From contig JAPYXD010000695.1 in NCBI GenBank assembly GCA_030998225.1, forward strand, positions 4,135,001-4,199,000: a stretch of 64,000 nucleotides of DNA, given 5' to 3'. The stretch's first letter is position 1. Every line of letters begins with the position of its first letter. A program made the translations under genes and the position numbers. This stretch comes from Diplolepis rosae. Lineage: Eukaryota > Arthropoda > Insecta > Hymenoptera > Diplolepididae. This document shows positions 1 to 11,707 of the stretch, piece after piece. The notes beneath the pieces were generated by a model. That model was given only the letters and a program-made list of their open reading frames with translations, had not been told where the DNA came from and did no database searches.

Positions 1-545
1 TATTTTCGACCCCTATTTTACTATCAATGTCTAATGCCTATCCTTTGTCTAGTTATTTCAATCCCATTCCATTTAATTTTTAATTTACTATTATCTTTCT
101 ATCCATGCCTATCATTTGTCTACTAAATTTCATTATTTTTTCTATCTTTTGAAATCCACTACCATACCTATATTTCTATCAATGTCTCTCTTCTGTCTAA
201 TCATTTCAATCCTATTGTATCTGATTTATAATACATTACAGCACTTAACTTTTGAATCTCTATTTTTCTATCCTTTTCTATCCTATTTTTTGTCTAGTTA
301 TTTCAATCCCATTCCATTTAATTTCTAATCTAGTATCATCTTTCTATCCATGTCTATCATTTATCTACACATTTTAATCCTTTGTGCTACTTTTGAAATC
401 CACTACCTTAACTATTTTTTCGATCCCTATTTTTCTATCCATGTCTAATGTCTATCCCTTGTTTAATTATTTCTCTTGGGTAATAATTTAAATCATATTT
501 TTTCTAATTCAAAACATATTACGCCACCTTTTCCAATCTCTATTT
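1..545 (+). repeat. TCTATC-rich degenerate tandem repeat
   Basis: Pyrimidine-rich DNA made of variants of 'tctatc', with longer phrases such as 'tgtctagttatttcaatccc' recurring about every 60 to 240 bases. It is an old, diverged simple-sequence array. The short open frames in it are a by-product of the strand bias. The array runs off the left edge of the window. Confidence 0.7.
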
Positions 546-835
546 TTCTGTTCAATGATATAGATAGAGCAAGCATAGATTCTGATAAAAAAGTAAGGAA
601 TAAAAAGGTAGATGCAACATTAGATTGACAAAGGGATAGCCTTCTATTGACATGTACAGGTAAAGAACTGAAAAAATTTTGGGAAAGATGGATGCAATAA
701 TAGATTTCAAGAGATTAAAAATATTGGAATGGATAGGGTGAATTGACACATTTGAGATAGAAAAAGATCAATATCTGTCTACAACAAAATTGGATAGGTT
801 CAGGTATAGGAAGAGATAGAAATTCTTGGACATGG
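546..835 (-). repeat. TCTATC repeat, inverted block
   Basis: The same repeat continues on the opposite strand: 'gatagata', 'aagatggatgcaat', 'gggatag'. The switch of strand near 546 makes positions 1-835 a loose giant inverted repeat. The region around 2198-2960 shows the same arrangement. Confidence 0.55.
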
Positions 836-2190
836 TAGATCTACTTGTGGATGAAAAAAATAGATCCCGGTGAATACGATGCATACCTACATAAATTTAT
901 TAAAAAAAGATACAGTTTGAAGAATGTATAGTGTGAGCTTGCAGGGATAGAAAATTTATATTATTTTTTATCCAAAATTTCAGCATATACATTATATTAA
1001 TTTTATCCAGGATTAAAATAATATAAAATAAGGCAAATAAAACAGGCAAAAATTTATTTGAACAATGTCAGCGTAAAAAATTAATGTTTTGCTTGATTTA
1101 CTGGTAGATTGTTAGCACAAGGGGGATTTTAAGTGATTGGCTATTACCAAAAAGGAAGGGAAGTTTGAACGGTGTGCAGAGACTTGGCTTTATTCAGCAC
1201 AAAGAAACAAAAGACACCACTAGGTATGTGATATGCACTAACATAAAAATAAAATCGATAATCTTCCCCCTAGAGTTGACGACACCAAATGTGCCACAGA
1301 ATCGATATTCTTGAAAGTATTAGGTTTGCCCTTCCCAAACACCCACTTTTAGCCCTTCGCTTTAGCAAATAAAGCCTCTGACTTTATCTTTTAAGGCTTA
1401 ATTCTAACGTGAAATTTTCTAGAAATCGAATTTTTTTATTTTCTGAAATTATATATTTTCAAGAATCCTCTCCTAAGGTGTCTTGTATAAAGCTGGAATC
1501 GCAGATTAATCATAAGTCGAAATTTATACACGATTTTCATACTTAAAACGTTAAGCGCGTTATTCTCAGACGATTTTTTTTATTGGGCAAGAAGAAAAAA
1601 AAAAAAAAAAATAAACCGATCTTTCTCAAAATTGAATACAATGTTCTGAATATTAGTAGTTCCAACCGATAGTAAAATTATAATTTTTAGATAATAATTT
1701 ATATTTTTTTATTGATAACAAAACAAAAAAATTTAGATTATTCGATTTTTTTTTCTTTCAACTCTCATAAAAGGATTTAATTTTAATTTTAAATAGATCA
1801 ATTTACAAGCAGCTATAGCAAAATCTTTTTTTATTAATAATCCATTTGACTTCTTTATTTTTTATTCGCCAATCCAGATTGATTACCAACGCCAGAGACA
1901 GTGAAATTTGCGAGGTCGTTATTTCAACGCCGTCTATGATACGTTTCAATATTAAAATACTATTATATTTAATACATTCTTCTTTTTTATAAAAATCATT
2001 CTTTCTAATAAAAAAATATCTAATCGTGAGAAATTGTCTTTATAGATAAAAATACCTATTTTCCTCCTCGTCACGGTAGAATACCCCCTTTTGAAAAATG
2101 TTTACACTTTGTCCTTAAAAATTTATGTCATGTTACTAAAATAAAAATGTAATAAGAAAATCTGCCGAGTCCCCCTTGGAGGCGCGGGCA
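836..2190. other. AT-rich DNA, no gene seen
   Basis: There is no long open frame, and no repeat terminus could be identified. Runs of A and T are common, for example the A-run near 1593. The stretch 2160-2195 is locally GC-richer ('ggaggcgcgggcattcaag') but has no recognisable function. Confidence 0.5.
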
Positions 2191-2197
2191 TTCAAGT

Positions 2198-2960
2198 TTG
2201 ATCTTCACAATCATTCACCTCTATCTCTTTCTATCTCTTTGTCAATCTAAATTCACGTCTATCTCTTTCAATCCCGTTTTCATTATCTCTGTCTATTCTT
2301 CGTATAACCATCTATATTTGTATCTATCTCTTGTCTATCTCAGCCTAGTCCTCATCTATCCACCTGTTTCAATTTTTATCTTTTTTCTATCCACCACTAT
2401 CTTTTTCTATCTCTTGTTTATCCAAATTTACATATATCTCTTTAAATACCCTTCTCCTAATCTCAGTCTATCTCTCGTATCTTGGCCTATATCTTTTTCT
2501 ATCTATCCCTCATCTATTTATCTCTATCACTATCTACTCGAAATATACGAAGATTGGATTGATTTTGGATTGACGAAGGGATAGAAAAAGTTAGATGGGG
2601 ATAGTCAAGGAATTTAGAATATTGGTTATGTACAAAGTAATGTAATTATAAAATTGTTAAATATATGTTAGGGGTATGAAAAATAACATATTTGAAACCA
2701 AAGATCGAGAAGGGAATTTTTTTACAATGATAGAAAGAGATAAATTTTACCGGATGCAGAAATAGACGAGGGGATAGAGAGATACAGATATTACCGGACG
2801 TATGGATAGACTAGAGATAGGAAGTGATAGATGTTACAGAACAAGAGATAAACTGAGGGATAGAAAGAGATAGATATAATTTTGGAGAAAGAGATAGAAA
2901 CAAGAGTATAGATCTTTTCCAAGTAGCCGATTTGCATCCCCAAAAAGCTATGTCTTTCTA
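2198..2960. repeat. second TCTATC block, inverted halves
   Basis: From 2208 to about 2545 the plus strand is tctatc-rich. From about 2570 to 2960 it becomes gatag-rich, so the two halves are a loose inverted repeat like the one at 1-835. The 128-residue open frame at 2198-2584 is built of the repeated codons (Leu, Tyr, Ser, Ile) and is not treated as a gene. Confidence 0.6.
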
Positions 2961-3103
2961 TCTTTTTACTTCCAGCAAGGTAGAACCCAAGTAAATTTTA
3001 TTATTTTTCAGATGTGAATTTACTTTTCTTAAAGTTACTTCGACTTTGAAGAATACGTTCTCATCACGACACTCGCGTTTCGCGTTTAATATTGGATATT
3101 GAA

Positions 3104-4477
3104 AAGAAAAAATCTGCCCGCTTCGCGGGCACATTCTTATCGCGCGCAGCTCGCTTCGCTCGCAAGATTGAGCGCGCCTAGGGCGCGCGATTTGGTCGTC
3201 GCGCTTCGCGCTCGGTCTTGTGCTCTTCGCATACGTTTAAGTTTATTTCTTATAATTTAATACTGAAGCTCAAACCAATTTAATGATATTAAAGATGATG
3301 TAATTAGTCATTTTCTCAAATTCACTAAGTTTCTTTTTCAGTTTAAGTGAAACAGAAAATTCAATTTACTTAAGGCTCTATCGGCCTTAAGGAACACATT
3401 CTCATCATGACACTCGCGCTTCGCGCTCGATTTTCTGTATGCATTTTTGTAACTTTTTAATAAATTACATGATTATTGATAAATTTATTTTCTTCCAAAT
3501 ATCTCAAAAAGGAAAAACAATCGTAGACTTTATTTAAGGAAACGATTTTGCAGAACAACGCTTATTTCGTATCTCACATATTTTGGTGAAAAAAATCGAA
3601 TTTTTTCAATATTAAAAATCAAAAAATTAAAATATACATCCTGTCGCGAAATTTCTCTATAAGAATGTGTAGACCTTATTTAGCCAGACAATTTTTCATC
3701 TAAAAGTTTTTTTTGTATCTCACATATTTTGTCTAAAAAATAGAATTTTTGAATTTTAATCGTATTTTTTGGAATTGAAACGAAAAATATATCTTTTATC
3801 AGAAACTGTGTGAGACAAAATTTGTAGATCTTTTTGAAACGAACAACTTTGTATTCTTACGCTTTTTTCGTATTTCACACATTATTCTTAAAAAATTGAA
3901 TTTTGTATTTTCAATGGTTTTTTTTTAAATTAATAAGAAAAATATGCATCTTATGAAAAAATGTTACAATTCAAATTTGTAGGTCTTTATGTAAAAAATA
4001 ATATTGTATCATAACGTTTTTTCGTATCTCGTATAATTTAACTTGAAAATGGAATTTTGATATTGACTTTTTTCGAATTTGAATATGCTGTAACATTTCT
4101 AATTTTGATTTAATCGAAAAATCTCATCAGGATAATTTGTAGAGATTTATGAGCAATATAAAAAACCAGTATTGAAATTTTTGATTTTTTCAAAGACACA
4201 AAAGTAGTGCTCAATCCCTCAATTTTGATTGGATGTGGCTGGTTAACGAACTTGTCCTTACTTTTTCGGCTCCGATAAAGTGTACCAAAGCTCAATTCAA
4301 TCTGATAATTCTGTCGAGAGTTATGCCGCACACGACCTACAGACAGACAGACAGACACTTTCGTAAAAACCCTTTTTCTGACTCAGGGGGTCTCAAAACG
4401 TAAAGATTTGATGAAAATTCCGAAAGTCATTTTTCACATAAAACCAATACCTTCTCATCCATGATGAGAATGTAAAA
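3104..4477 (+). mobile_element. Family A interspersed repeat, copy 1 (full length)
   Basis: About 1.37 kb. The head is a CG-rich cluster of short palindromes ('cgcttcgcg', 'gggcgcgcgatttg', 'cgcgcttcgcgctcg'). An AT-rich body with no coding capacity follows. Near the tail there is a conserved block ('tttttcggctccgataaag'), then a (CAGA)n microsatellite at 4340-4357, and finally a hairpin-like end 'ttctcatccatgatgagaa' followed by 'tgtaaaa'. The same order is seen at 9783, 21534, 23066, 29404 (opposite strand), 47474 and 60668. Positions 3000-3103 look like a degenerate piece of the same head. The site at 3531-3536 (tttaagg) is empty of the MITE carried by copies 2 and 6. The mobilisation mechanism is unknown: no TIR, poly(A) tail or long ORF was seen. 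Confidence 0.75.
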
Positions 4478-4915
4478 ACTGGAACTCACGCTTTAAAGGA
4501 ATGAACTGAAATTTTTAATATTAAATAACATTTTTTTTACATTTGAAATAAGAATTGTACGCTCCATAAAAAATAATTCTCATCAAATTTGTAGATATCT
4601 TTGAGGAAAACAATTTTTATTTTATTTTTTGTACAGTATAGAGTTTAGTTGAAGAATAGGATTTTTAATTTTCAACGTTTTTTTGAATTAACAAAACTTT
4701 CTTTATTTCAAAGAAATTTTTTCTGTGACCGCATATCAAAGAAATGTTTCTTTGATTGAAAGGAACTGTTTTCTTAATGTAAACTTCTCCGATATTATCA
4801 TTTGAAGAAGGTGGCCACTAGAAACCTTAACAATCCATGAAATAAGCACGCATGAACAACAAAAAAATAATAAAAAATAATAATTATATAATAATAATAT
4901 CAACAGAAGGTTCAA
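4478..4915. other. AT-rich spacer, no gene seen
   Basis: Positions 4500-4700 resemble diverged body sequence of family A (fragments like 'caaatttgtagatatcttt'). There is no open frame with coding character. The stretch ends at the TTAA target of the next MITE. Confidence 0.4.
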
Positions 4916-4919
4916 TTAA

Positions 4920-5312
4920 GGTAGTTCAGCCACGAAAAATTAGGTCTCAGGCAAAAATACATAATTTTTCTTTCAAAAATAGCAATATTGTTATTGAAGG
5001 TATTATTCAAAAGATAAAATATCATTTTCTATAAAAAATATGAAACATAAAAATAATGTAGTTAACAAATTTTATTTTCAAGTGCTTTTTTATCATATCG
5101 CTTCTTACCAAATTTTTAAAAATGGTGCGATTCTGATAAATCATGGATCATTTTTTCAGAGGAAAGATTCAAAAATTAGAAACGGTCGAGTTGTAGAGAA
5201 TCTTTTCCCTGAAAAAATGATCCATGATTTATCAGAATCGCACGATTTTTAAAAATTTGGTAAGAAGCGATATGAAAAAAAGCACTTGAAAATTTTTCGT
5301 GGCTGAACTACC
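4920..5312. mobile_element. TTAA-flanked palindromic MITE (family B, short form)
   Basis: A 393-bp foldback. The left end is 'ggtagttcagccacgaaaaa' and the right end is its complement, ending 'ggctgaactacc'. It is flanked by TTAA at 4916-4919 and 5313-5316. The two arms pair over most of their length, so the 60-70 residue open frames on it are artefacts. The family shares 'cacgaaaattagacctcagg' just inside the terminus with copies at 6026, 10165 and 47893. The TTAA duplication resembles piggyBac-type targeting, but the ends are GGTAG rather than CCC, so the superfamily is left open. Confidence 0.8.
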
Positions 5313-5316
5313 TTAA

Positions 5317-6025
5317 TTTGCAGTCTTGAATTTCACACCGGGTGAAGAAAAATCAAGTTGTAGCAAGGTAGCTTTGGCGGGAATATTTAAATTAGCCAGG
5401 AATGAACATTGTGTTGTTTTCTTGAATTTCCAAAAGGCTAAATTCTGAAGATACTTAATTCTTGAAATCATTGATACTTAAGCTCCGAAATAGGGTTACA
5501 TAAAATGAGGGGAAAATGTAAACGGAGTTAATTTCTAAATCTAAGGTTCTATAATGTTAAGGTCAAATCTTGGAATATAGTGCAACTTCTGATAACGAGA
5601 AAATTAGGGAATTCCTAATTTTAAGTTAAGACTTCATGCGACAATTATTAATGACTTATGAAACATGACAAATTTGAGATACATACAAGATTGAAAACCC
5701 TCTTTTTTTCGGATTTAGAGGGTATCATGAAACGTGGATAAATGTCAAAGAAAGTGGATTTCAAATTCTACACAAATCTAATAACTTCTCGTAGGCGATG
5801 GGAATATTACAATGTTGAAAATCTTATTAATTTTAATAGACTTAATTATACATGTGGTAAATTAAAATGAATAGATTTATATATTATAAAAAAATAATTT
5901 ACTAACATTTATTTAATAACATTTCAATCAGAATATATTAAAATTAACAAAACCTATTAAAACATATACACATGTGTATAAAAATTTCTATTTTTTAAGA
6001 TAAAAGTATTTTAAATTAAATATAT
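5317..6025. other. AT-rich DNA with an old repeat fragment
   Basis: No gene is visible. Positions 5815-5995 are an inverted, diverged copy of 35540-35710. Both contain 'acacatgtgtata' and tracts such as 'attaattttaatagactt', so they are two remnants of one AT-rich repeat. Confidence 0.45.
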
Positions 6026-6786
6026 GTAATTCACCCACGAAAATTAGACCTCAGGCAAAAATAGATAATTTTGCTTTCAAGAATAGCAATATTATTATTA
6101 AAGGACTATTTTGAAAGAGAAAAGATTATTTTCTATGAAAAAAATTTGAAACACAGAAACATAATTTTATTAATAAATTCTACTTTTGCCCAACTTTTTT
6201 TCTTCTTCCCAAATTTTAAAAAAATATGCGATTCTAATAAATCACGAATCATTTTTTCAAAGAAAAGATTCTCCACAACTTCACCGTTTCCAACTTTTGA
6301 AAATAAATTCTTTCATAGCTGGAACTATTAAAAAAAAATTTTCCAAAACAAAATTATTATAAACAAATTGCTGAATTTGATAATAATTGATTCATTTTCA
6401 AAAATTGGAAGCGGTTAAGTTGTAGAGAATCTTTTTTCTAAAAAAATGAACCATAATTTATTAGAATCGCATAATTTTTTAAAATTGGGTAAGAAGCAAT
6501 AAGAAAAAAAGTTGGGGCAGAAATAAAATTGATTAATAAAATTATTTTTCTCTGTTTCAAAGAGGGAGGGTCTCTAAGGACGGTTTTTGGCCCAAAAAAT
6601 TCGAAAAAATTCCTACAGTATCTACTAGAAATAAGAAGTCAATTCCACCCTAAACGGACCACCCTCATCCCCCCTATTCACCCTGAGCACCCCTTAAAAA
6701 AATAAAAACTTCACCGCTTCTATGCAGTGTTTTTGGGAAAAAACCCAATAAAAAAAATCCAGAGAAATACATATATAGATTTTTGG

Positions 6787-7178
6787 GTTCGCTGATTTCA
6801 AATCTGAGGTCCGTTGACCTCCATCATATCAGATTCAAGGTCATTTGAAGGTCAGAATGTAAAAAACCGGATGAAAAAATAAAAAAAAACAACATATATT
6901 TGAGTTTTTGGGAACGCAAAATGAACGATGATAATTCATTTGGGAGCATTTTTTTTCAGCTCTACCGTGGTAAAAATTCTTTCGAATTGGCTTTAAGTTG
7001 ACCTTATCTTGAGATTGAGCTGTTAAATAAACCCCTTCGGATTTAGCGCTCCCAAAAACTTATATATATGTATTTTTTTTAGATTTTTTCATCCGGTTTT
7101 TTACATTCTAACCTTCAAATGACCATGAACCTGATATTATGGAGGTCAACGGACCTCGGATTCAAAATTAGCGACCAC
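6787..7178. repeat. Foldback inside the family B long form
   Basis: The left arm 6787-6913 and right arm 7048-7178 are complementary, for example 'gaggtccgttgacctcc' against 'ggaggtcaacggacctc', and 'aaaaaaccggatgaaaaaa' against 'ttttttcatccggtttttt'. The spacer is about 135 bp. It contains no coding sequence. Confidence 0.65.
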
Positions 7179-7192
7179 AAAATCCTATATAT

Positions 7193-9040
7193 GGGTTATT
7201 CCATATCAGATTTACAATCAAAATTTTGATTAACCTGAAAATTTTTTTCCTCATTCTAGAGAGGAAAAAAAATGACACGTATTTTTTTTCAATATGATAT
7301 GTAAATTTATCAAGTTATTGATTTTTTTATTTTCAAAGTGCAAAAAATGGTTTTTTCAATACTGCTTCTAATATTCAACGAAGTACTACTATTAAGTCCA
7401 TGCTTTGATCAAAACTCAGAAACGGTATTTAGTACTTTCTATGCAACAATTAAGTAAACAAATGGAATTATCTCAAAAGGGACATGTTTGAATTGAATCA
7501 TTTTTTGTGTAATTTGTTCGTTAAGTACTCAGAACTTTGTGTCAAAATTTGGTAGTGGACCGTTTGATACTTCTCGAGAAAAAATTTTTTTTGTGTGACC
7601 GCGCGCTTGGAGCGCGCAACGCGAAGTATAGAGTCGATAGTCCTAGCAACAGGGCATTTATTATGAATGATTTATGACATTATTTATTTCAGAAAACGGA
7701 CTGCGCCATCAGAAGGAAGGTTGGTCATAGAGTAATTGTGTCATGTTTTGGACAATGAAATATGATTTATAAATTTTTTATCAACATTCAAGACCAAAAA
7801 ATCGCACTTTTTTTAGTTTTTTGGTTATAACATTAAAGGTAATTATCCAATCTTGACGGCATCAATTCATAAGTTGTAGACAATTGAATTGCCAACAAAA
7901 TGAGCTCTCGCTTGATCTGATTGGATAATTCGAAACGGAAAAAATTCGGAAAAACCGGTAAATTTAGCTTTTGTTAAACAAATTAATATCTCAGTTAATT
8001 TTTAACTTTTTAGGTTGAGGTTTGGTGGAAAAGTAACAGACTTTATTCTCTTCAAATGTATAAAAAAACGGACACTTTGAGATAATACGTTTTCGCGCTA
8101 TTGACACTTTAATTTATTTAATCCGTTAATTGTAAAATGTCTGCTTGTCGCAGAGGTGGTCCGATTTTTATTTTGAAAACGGCTTTTAAAAATATAAATC
8201 AAGCACAAAATAACATCAATCTTGGTTTTTCGCTAAAATGTTGCAAAGTACATTAAAAAAAGGCCCAAACATGACTTCAAACTCCTGAAAGACAAGCACG
8301 AAATGCTAGTCTTCAAAGGTCTGTGTATGATCAAATAACGACACCATTACAAACATTACAAACTGACAACAATTGAATTTTCATTTATTTGAAAGTATTG
8401 GATGTAAAAGTGCATTGTTAATAAATTACATGACTGCTTTCGAATTGAACAGTGTTTCTTTCTCAAAAGACTTTTTATTATTTACCGACTTTTATTTGTG
8501 GGAACTGCATAAAATCCTCATCAGAATATGGTAGACTCACTTACAAATGTTTGAGTGCGCTCGACTCTATACTTCGCGTTGCGCGCTCCAAGCGCGCGGT
8601 CACACAAACAAATTTTTTTCTCGAAAAGTATCAAACGGTCCACTACCAAATTTTGACACAAAGTTCTGTGTACTTAACGAACAAATTACACAAAAAATGA
8701 TTCAATTCAGACATGTCCCTTTTGAGATAATTCCATTTGTTTACTTAATTGTTGCATAGAAAGTACTAAATACCGTTTCTGAGTTTTCATCAAAGCATGG
8801 ACTTAATAGTGGATCCCATGGCATATTTCATTTATGTATTCTATACTCTTCGCTGAATATTAGAAGCAGTATTGAAAAAAACATTTTTTGCACTTTGAAA
8901 ATAAAAAAATCAATAACTTGAAAAATTTACATATCATATTGAAAAAAAAAATACGTGTCATTTTTTTTCCTCTCTAGAACGAGGAAAAAAATTTTCAGGT
9001 GAATCAAAATTTTGATTGTAAATCTGATATGGAATGACCC
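7193..9040. mobile_element. Long-TIR element, GGGTYATTCCATATCAG ends
   Basis: TIRs of about 444 bp (7193-7636) and 480 bp (8561-9040) enclose about 920 bp of AT-rich non-coding DNA. The terminus reads 'gggttattccatatcag' on the left and 'ctgatatggaatgaccc' on the right. The inner edge of each arm is CG-rich ('gcgcgcttggagcgcgcaac'). The right arm carries an extra ~30-40 bases near 8815-8850. A short foldback at 62417-62959 has the same ends. The element is non-autonomous; no transposase was seen. The 82-residue frame at 8452-8700 lies in the arm and is not credible as a gene. Confidence 0.7.
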
Positions 9041-9382
9041 ATATGTATTTTTCTGGATTTTTTTTATTGGTTTTTTTTTTTTTAAAACACTGCATAGAAG
9101 CGGTGAAGTTTTAATTTTTTAAGGGGTTCTCGGGGTGAATATGGGGTATGAGGGTGTAATTGACTTCTTATTGTTAATGGATACTGTAGAAATTTTCTCA
9201 AATTTTCTGGGCCAAATCTAAATTGGGCAAAAACCGGCCTTAAAGACCCTCCTCCCCCTTTCTTTCATAAAAAATAATCTTTTCTCTGTCAAAATAGCCT
9301 TTCAACAATAATATTGATATTCTTGATAGCAAAATTATATATTTTTGCCTGTGACATAATTTTCGTGGATGAATTACCTTAA

Positions 9383-9782
9383 GAAGAGATTTTCTCAAAT
9401 TAAACACCAGGTGGTTTCTCGAAAATAGCAGAATTTTTGAAACATCCGGAAGACTATAAAAGATTTTATTGGGGCGTAAGTGTCCTATTGTGCAAATCTT
9501 TCGAGCTTGACTAGATATGGAATGCACACTTTTTACTAAAGTGCCACTTGTATTTTAAAACTTCTAAAGTGGGAAGTCTGTGGAAGTTTTATTGAGCTTC
9601 TCATTCACGGTAAGTTCTTTACACGATGCTTTATATTTACCCCAGGCATATCCTGTCATTACTTTGCATATAAAAATGTTAAAAGTATGTTAAGAAAATA
9701 TTTAGATGCTTGGTGGTCAATTTTCCTGAGAGATACTCAATTTATTGAAAAGATAAATTCCTTTGTCATTATCTCTGACACA
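9383..9782. other. Spacer, no gene seen
   Basis: AT-rich DNA between the family B long form and family A copy 2. No repeat end or open frame of interest was recognised. Confidence 0.4.
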
Positions 9783-10164
9783 CACTCGCAAGCTTGAGCG
9801 CGCCTAGGGCGCGCGATTTGATCGTCGCGCTTCGCGCTCGGTCTTGTGCTATTCGCATACATTTAAGTTTATTTCTTATAATTTAATACTGAAGCTCAAA
9901 CCAATTTTATAATAATATTACAGATGATGTGAATTATACATTTTCTCAAAGTCACTCTATTTCTTTTGAATTTAAGTGAAACAGGAGATTCAATTTACTT
10001 AAGGCTCTATCGGCCTTAAGGAACACATTCTCATCATGACACTCGCGCTTCGCGCTCGCTTTTCTGTATACATTTCAGTAACTTTTTAATAAATTACATG
10101 ATTAAAATAATTTATTTTCTTCCAAATCTCTCAAAAAGAAAAAATAATCGTAGACTTTATTTAA

Positions 10165-10829
10165 GGTAGTACGATCACGAAAATTAGACCTCAGGCTAAA
10201 ATAGATAATTTTGCTTTCAAGAATAGCAATATTATTATTGAAGGGCTAATTTGAAAGAGAAAAGATTATTTTTCATGAAAAAAATTTGAAACACAAAAAA
10301 ATAATGTTATTAATAAATTTCATTTTTGCCCAAACTTATTTTCTTATCGCTTCGAGCCAAATTTTTAAAAATGATGCGATTTTGATGAATCATGGATCAT
10401 TTTTTCAGGGAAAAGATTCTCTACAACTTGACCATTTCCGATTTTTGAAAATAAATTCTTTAATGGCTGAAACTATTAAAAAACAATTTTTCAAAACAAA
10501 ATTTTTATAAACAAATTGCTGTATTTGATAATAATTAATTCAATTTCAAAAATAGGAAACGGTCAAGTTGTAGAGAATCTTTTTTCTAAAAAAATGAACC
10601 ATAATTTATTAGAATCGCATCATTTTCAAAAATTTGACTCGAAGCGATAAGAAAATAAGTTTGGGCAAAAATAAAATTTATTAATAACATTATTTTTTTG
10701 TGTTTCAAATTTTTTTCATGAAAAATAATCTTTTCTCATTCCAATTGGCCCTTCAATAATAATGTTGCTATTCTTGAAAGCAAAATTATCTATTTTTGTC
10801 TGAGGTCTAATTTTCGTGATCGTACTACC
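10165..10829. mobile_element. Family B MITE inside family A copy 2
   Basis: A 665-bp foldback, left end 'ggtagtacgatcacgaaaat', right end 'ttttcgtgatcgtactacc'. TTAA stands at 10161-10164 and 10830-10833. Uninterrupted family A copies read 'actttatttaaggaaacg' here with a single TTAA, so the duplication is demonstrated by comparison. No coding capacity. Confidence 0.9.
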
Positions 10830-11649
10830 TTAAGGAAACGATTTTGCAGAACAACGCTTATTTCGTATCTCACATATTTTGGTGAAAAAAATCGAATTTT
10901 TTTAATATTAAAAATCAAAACATAAAATATACATCCTGTCGAGAAATTTCTTAATAAGAATGTGTAGACCTCATTTAGGCAAATAATTTTTCATCTAAAC
11001 TTTTTTTATGTATCTCATATATTTTGTTTAAAAAATGGAATTATTGAATTTTAATCGTATTTTTTGGAATTGAAACGAAAAATATATGTTTTTTCATAAA
11101 CTGTGTAAGACAAAACTTGTAGATCTTTTTGAAACGAACAACTTTGTATTCTTACGTTTTTTTGGTATTTCACATATTATTGTTAAAAAATTGAATTTTG
11201 GATTTTCAATAGATTATTTTTGAATAAAAAAAAAAAAATATGCATCTTATGAAAAAATGTTACAATTCAAATTTGTAGGTATTTATGTAGAAAATAATAT
11301 TGTATCATAACGTTTTTTCGTATCTCGTATAATTTAACTGGAAAATGGAATTTTGATATTGAGTTTTTTCGAATTTGAATATGCTGTAACATTTCTAATT
11401 TTGATTTAATCAAAAAATGTTATCAGGATAATTTTTAGAGATTTATGAGCACTATCTAAAACCAGTATTAAAATTTTTGATTTTTTCAAAAAATTATTTT
11501 CAAAAACACAAAAGTAGTGCTCAATCCCTCAATTTTGATTGGATGTGGCTGGTTATCGAACTTGTCCTTACTTTTTCGGCTCCGATAAAGTGTGTCAAAG
11601 CACAATTCAATCTGATAATTCTATCGAGAGTTATGCCGCACACGACCTA

Positions 11650-11668
11650 CAGACAGACAGACAGACAG

Positions 11669-11707
<39 letters not shown>
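11650..11707 (+). repeat. (CAGA)n microsatellite in family A
   Basis: About 14 tandem CAGA units with one CGGA variant. The tract occupies the same place in each family A copy, but its length differs: about 4.5 units at 4340, 6.5 at 22812, 15 at 29420 (as TCTG), 7.5 at 49059, and a decayed trace at 18580. Confidence 0.9.

Larger units (their letters stand above)
6026..9378. mobile_element. Family B element, long form with nested foldbacks
   Basis: The outer arms are family B termini. The left starts with 'taattcacccacgaaaatta' near 6026. The right ends with 'ttttcgtggatgaattacc' at 9378, followed by TTAA at 9379-9382. A second layer (about 6540-6770 against 9045-9265) also pairs, including 'actgcatagaagcggtgaag' on the right. 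Inside lie two further foldbacks at 6787-7178 and 7193-9040. The whole is a set of nested palindromes without a transposase-like frame. The left TTAA has decayed. Confidence 0.6.

Noticed and set aside
2198..2584. 128-residue open frame
   Set aside because: It is the translation of TCTATC-type simple repeats: low complexity, no domain, no splice context.
3104..3240. Bacterial REP-like or contaminant sequence suggested by the CGCG palindromes
   Set aside because: The same head occurs in at least five copies embedded in the AT-rich eukaryotic repeats, so it belongs to family A.
8452..8759. Two overlapping frames of 70-82 residues
   Set aside because: They lie in a TIR arm, and the same DNA is present in the opposite arm at 7193-7636. 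No domain.
9240..9527. 95-residue minus-strand frame
   Set aside because: It spans the end of a family B element and spacer DNA, with no coding signal.
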